Shown here: one piece after another, positions 60,907-64,000 of the stretch
Numbering within the stretch: the stretch's first letter is position 1
How the letters are laid out: each line of letters opens with the position of its first letter
Source of the DNA: Desarmillaria ectypa
Lineage: Eukaryota > Basidiomycota > Agaricomycetes > Agaricales > Physalacriaceae
Reading direction: 5' to 3'
DNA: 64,000 nucleotides
Assembly (NCBI GenBank): GCA_030407005.1
Contig: JAUDYN010000006.1
Coordinates: 3,410,001 to 3,474,000, forward strand
The notes under the pieces: model-generated
The model's database searches: none
What the model saw: the letters and a program-made list of their open reading frames with translations, nothing else
Told to the model about the DNA's origin: nothing
Position numbers and translations under genes: made by a program

Positions 60907-61639
60907 ACTGAAGAAAACTATCTCTGCAAATTAGAAACGGGATATCATTGTATTGTATAGGTAAGGACGTCATTTAGTCCTACAAATGATATTCTTCAGT
61001 TCATAAAATGCTCAAAGTTTGAGGACCGTGCTGCATGCGTCAACCCTTGCGGGTCACCTTTGATAATCCGACGTTGACAACACCGTCCATGATCCCCAAA
61101 AATACAGGCCGCAATTTTTTCTCTATAACCCATGACTATAGGAGCAACGATGGCAGACGGAAGAATGATCAACTTTGGAAAAAGACGGACTATCCATGAA
61201 TTTCTCACTCTCTGCAGCGGGCCCGACTCCAGATCATTTGACAGATCTATCATACTACCATTTTAAACCACTCCAATCTAGCCTCTATCCGTCTACTACA
61301 TAATGCAAAATTGCACGCCGGCACCGCACAAGGTCCGTGGAACGGTCTACAACGGGTCCAAGGGCGCGATACCGCTCTCAAGGCAAGTTACACTTATTAC
61401 ACCTACCTGTACCAAGCAAGAACGTGCACGGGACGACCACAAATTCTGTCAAAAGATCAGAAGCCAGTGCAAATCTACGCTGTACTTTCTAGTGCACGTG
61501 CTTTATCGAAGCAGCATCCACCCTCATTTTGTTCACGTCCTTCGCTACCTTCTGGATGCATCAAACACGTATAAAACGTATACTTCGAAGAAATCATACT
61601 CACTCGGGGCTGCTGCAGGCTTTTACCTACCTTAGTATA
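60907..61639. other. no gene supported
   Basis: Could include the lost 5' part of the following pseudogene, but nothing is recognisable. Confidence 0.35.
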
Positions 61640-62776
61640 TTTAATGGCGCTGAACAACCCTGGAGTACGCGTAGGATTCGCGTCGCGGAGCATGTATTGA
61701 ATGAGGGTGCCTCTATTCTTAGTCCGTGGCTTCTTTTTTTGCAGTTTGAAATACTCACCTATGTTTGCACAGGCGTACAAGAGGCTCTGATCCGACAGGT
61801 CAATGATCTCGTTGAGTTGCTTGGTGATGGGTGGTCTTACATATGCTTTTCCCTACGTCAAGATCATTGTATCTGATGTCATAAACAGGTGGGTATAGGT
61901 CGTGATGACGGAGTCGCCGCCGGGGAGTTCAGTGCTATTTTCTACAAGACGTGCGTCCTGGTAGTTAAGCATTCATTTTTTTCAATCTCATTCCGGTTAC
62001 ATCCAGATCCGACGTCACATTGTCCTGGAATGACACGTTCTGGCTATCGTAGGCTGGCTTGTTGCCTATGGTCAGTATTTGATTGTGATCACTACACATA
62101 GGAATACGCCTTTGGAACCGTTGAAGTACCTCGGCGCGGGGAGTTACCGTATCGCCAACGTTGCCCGATTTACTGCTGGATCCGAGACCTTTACACTGAT
62201 CAATACGCACCTCGATGACATATCTGATGATCAACGACAATTAGGTGCCTCGATAGTTATGACGTGCGCTAAATACGAAGCAGTGCAGTCCAATGGTCCG
62301 GTATTTGTCACCGGCGATTTTAACAGGTATTCGGTCATCGGTACTCTAGGTCACTGTGGTATTAATTGAATTAGTCTTTCTACCGGCGATGACTCCGCAG
62401 CCTACGAAATCATCACAGGCTCGCACGAGGTTTTTGCTATGAACGCTGCTTGGGCGGCCAAGTACGATGTCGGCGACGAGTTACCGGACTTTGCGATGGA
62501 AGATCTCCGTGGCTAATCTCCGCGACAGATGGTGTCGAAGAACTATGCGACGTATAGTAGATGGACAGGTCCAGCGGATACTAGCAAGTGGACGAGGATT
62601 GATTTTGTCTTTGGGGGAAGCAACGGTGGATGGTGAGGTTCATGATGTTTTTTTTTGGTTAGTTGTACTGACTGCTGCACAGGATGGCCAATTCGTACAA
62701 GATAGATTCTGCATTGAACGATGACGGTCTTCTCATGAGCGACCATCGACCTACTTTTGTTGACGTTTCCTTCTAA
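61640..62776 (+). pseudogene. endonuclease/exonuclease/phosphatase family pseudogene
   Basis: Blocks in order are EQPWSTRRIRVAEHVLNEG, GVQEALIRQVNDLVELLGDGWSY, VGIGRDDGVAAGEFSAIFYK, GAGSYRIANVARF, LINTHLDDISDDQRQLGAS, PVFVTGDFN and RIDFVFGGSNGGW. MSDHRPTFVDV closes the gene, with the Asp-His pair of the fold. The donor after GDGWSY reads ATATGC where GTATGC is expected, and a TAA interrupts after DLRG near 62514. The N-terminal start of the fold is missing. Probably a secreted or cytosolic phosphodiesterase-like enzyme before decay. Confidence 0.78.
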
Positions 62777-63761
62777 ATTATGTATATCTATACGTATAAA
62801 ATCAAGACCTCTGGCCCAGGGTCTGAGTCTTAGTTGTCATTGGTTCGCTTTACGTTGAGAAATGGAATGTGAAAAAGATACGAACTTGCTATTAAAGAAG
62901 CACAGTAGGGGCTGTGTGCCTTACTTGCTGCCATTTGCATAAGAGTTGATATATTGATAGTCTATGGTAGGTTTGTGAATGTGAAAAGAAGCATCGAACT
63001 TCATCATAAACGACGAGGTTTGGGGGTTTGAAAGGCTCTTCGGGATCCCTGAAATAACTTCCAACTGCCTTAAACTGCTCGGCAAAACATGGCTTATGAC
63101 GAAGTTCGGATCACTCCAAAAAAAAAAAAAAAGCGCGTTATGTCATTCTGTATACAGAAATATTGTTTCCATGGTCCCGTTCGTGAACCCTGCAAACCAG
63201 CGAATTTACAAAAGTGCAAATTTTAGTAAACCTGTATACATAATAGTCCTACACCTGAACAATGTTAAACCTCTTTGAGGGTACTAAGGACATCATCCTT
63301 AATAGCTGCCAAGAATAGACTGACATGAATTTGTATTTTTACCTATGAATACATAGAAAATATGCAAAAATACTGAAAAGAAACTTTGCATATTTTCTAC
63401 GCTCTTCCCTTGAAGCAGACAAAAAGCAGATCATAATACAGTGAACTCGTTAAGGGCCAGTTTAATTGCCAAAATTGTACCGGTTCTTACATTGAAAGAC
63501 TGGTCAGTGCATAATAACTGCTAAATGATGGATATAAGCTACATTGGATGTAATGAAGGAAGGTATCGTATGCATTATCACTGTACACTATTGGAGAAAT
63601 AAGCTGCAGGAGCATGGAGGAAATAGATGTACATTGCCAACTGATGACGGTGCAAAACGTCACAAGAAAGTACAGCCCTAGAGTGTTTCGTGGGCCACAA
63701 GTTTCCTGTCCATCACAATGTTGATCCGACTCTCAAGCTGGCCAACTCACCTAGCAGTTAA
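62777..63761. other. intergenic, no gene seen
   Basis: AT-rich with a poly-A run at about 63118-63132. No coding signal. Confidence 0.4.
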
Positions 63762-64000
63762 TTATGGCTCAACAGCAAAGATCTCGTCACCCTCCGTTGT
63801 TGCAGGCAAACTATGACTGCCAGCCCTACTCCGCGGAACAAGTGTTCCCGTTTCAGCGACTCTGGCCCCACGCTCCACGCTCGCTCGCCGGCTATGACTC
63901 CGACTCCTGCTAGGACCTGGCTGCCAATCATAGCTCCCCCTTCGCGCGCTGGAGCTCCTCCGGCTGAGAGGCTCGACTGGTGAGAGCGAGTGCTCCCGGT
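63762..64000 (-). CDS. 3' end of a Ser/Arg-rich protein gene, cut by the window edge
   Basis: The minus-strand frame ending at TAA 63764-63762 is open to the window edge (79 codons). It encodes a low-complexity C-terminus with SRSRSHSRRAS and ends EIFAVEP. CpG content is high, unlike the transposons. There is no start in the window, so family and function cannot be given. Serine/arginine-rich tails are usually disordered. Confidence 0.5.
   Translation of the reverse strand, partial: REHSLSPVEPLSRRSSSARRGSYDWQPGPSRSRSHSRRASVERGARVAETGTLVPRSRAGSHSLPATTEGDEIFAVEP

Overview
The window is nuclear DNA of a filamentous fungus, most likely a mushroom-forming basidiomycete (Agaricomycetes). Host genes are cut by many 50-60 nt GT-AG introns, and the genes are typical of wood- or litter-associated fungi: GH10 xylanase, Zn(II)2Cys6 regulator, PIN-like carrier, MOV10/SDE3-like helicase. 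The repeats are chromodomain-bearing Ty3/Gypsy and Ty1/Copia retrotransposons. Species cannot be told.

Layout. (1) 0-2.2 kb: an intact five-exon epoxide hydrolase gene on the minus strand. (2) 2.2-33.6 kb: a transposon island, mostly poor in CpG. It holds an old plus-strand Gypsy (Gypsy-P, from about 3.7 kb). A young 8,518-bp minus-strand Gypsy (Gypsy-M1, 4414-12931) is inserted into it, with perfect CATTG target duplications. Further right are an LTR fragment, a 1.4-kb LTR-like repeat present twice in inverted orientation (15575-17032 and 22506-23858), a decayed relative of M1 between those repeats (Gypsy-M2), a second Gypsy lineage (Gypsy-M3, about 25.3-31.5 kb) and the tail of a Copia element. 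(3) 33.5-34.5 kb: a decayed, inverted second copy of the epoxide hydrolase gene and its promoter. (4) 35.0-58.4 kb: host genes in order: Zn2Cys6 regulator (+), RNase H transposon relic (+), a hypothetical gene (-), GH10 xylanase (-), PIN-like carrier (+), MOV10/SDE3-like helicase (-), aminopeptidase P (-). (5) 58.9-62.8 kb: three decayed genes (MFS transporter, acyl-protein thioesterase, endonuclease/exonuclease/phosphatase family). (6) The right edge carries the 3' end of a Ser/Arg-rich gene (-).

The most interesting object is Gypsy-M1. It shows a self-priming design: its predicted transcript 5' end is perfectly complementary over 13 nt to the sequence next to the LTR. The pairing is kept with compensating changes in M2. 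It carries an extra first ORF with an N-terminal membrane segment ahead of gag. A strong hairpin resembling a tRNA T-arm sits at the gag stop, where pol continues in the -1 frame. It has seven in-frame stops, all TGA, which fits CGA-to-TGA decay at methylated CpG. Among host genes, the xylanase needs a 2-nt exon between two normal introns to read through its catalytic acid/base motif.
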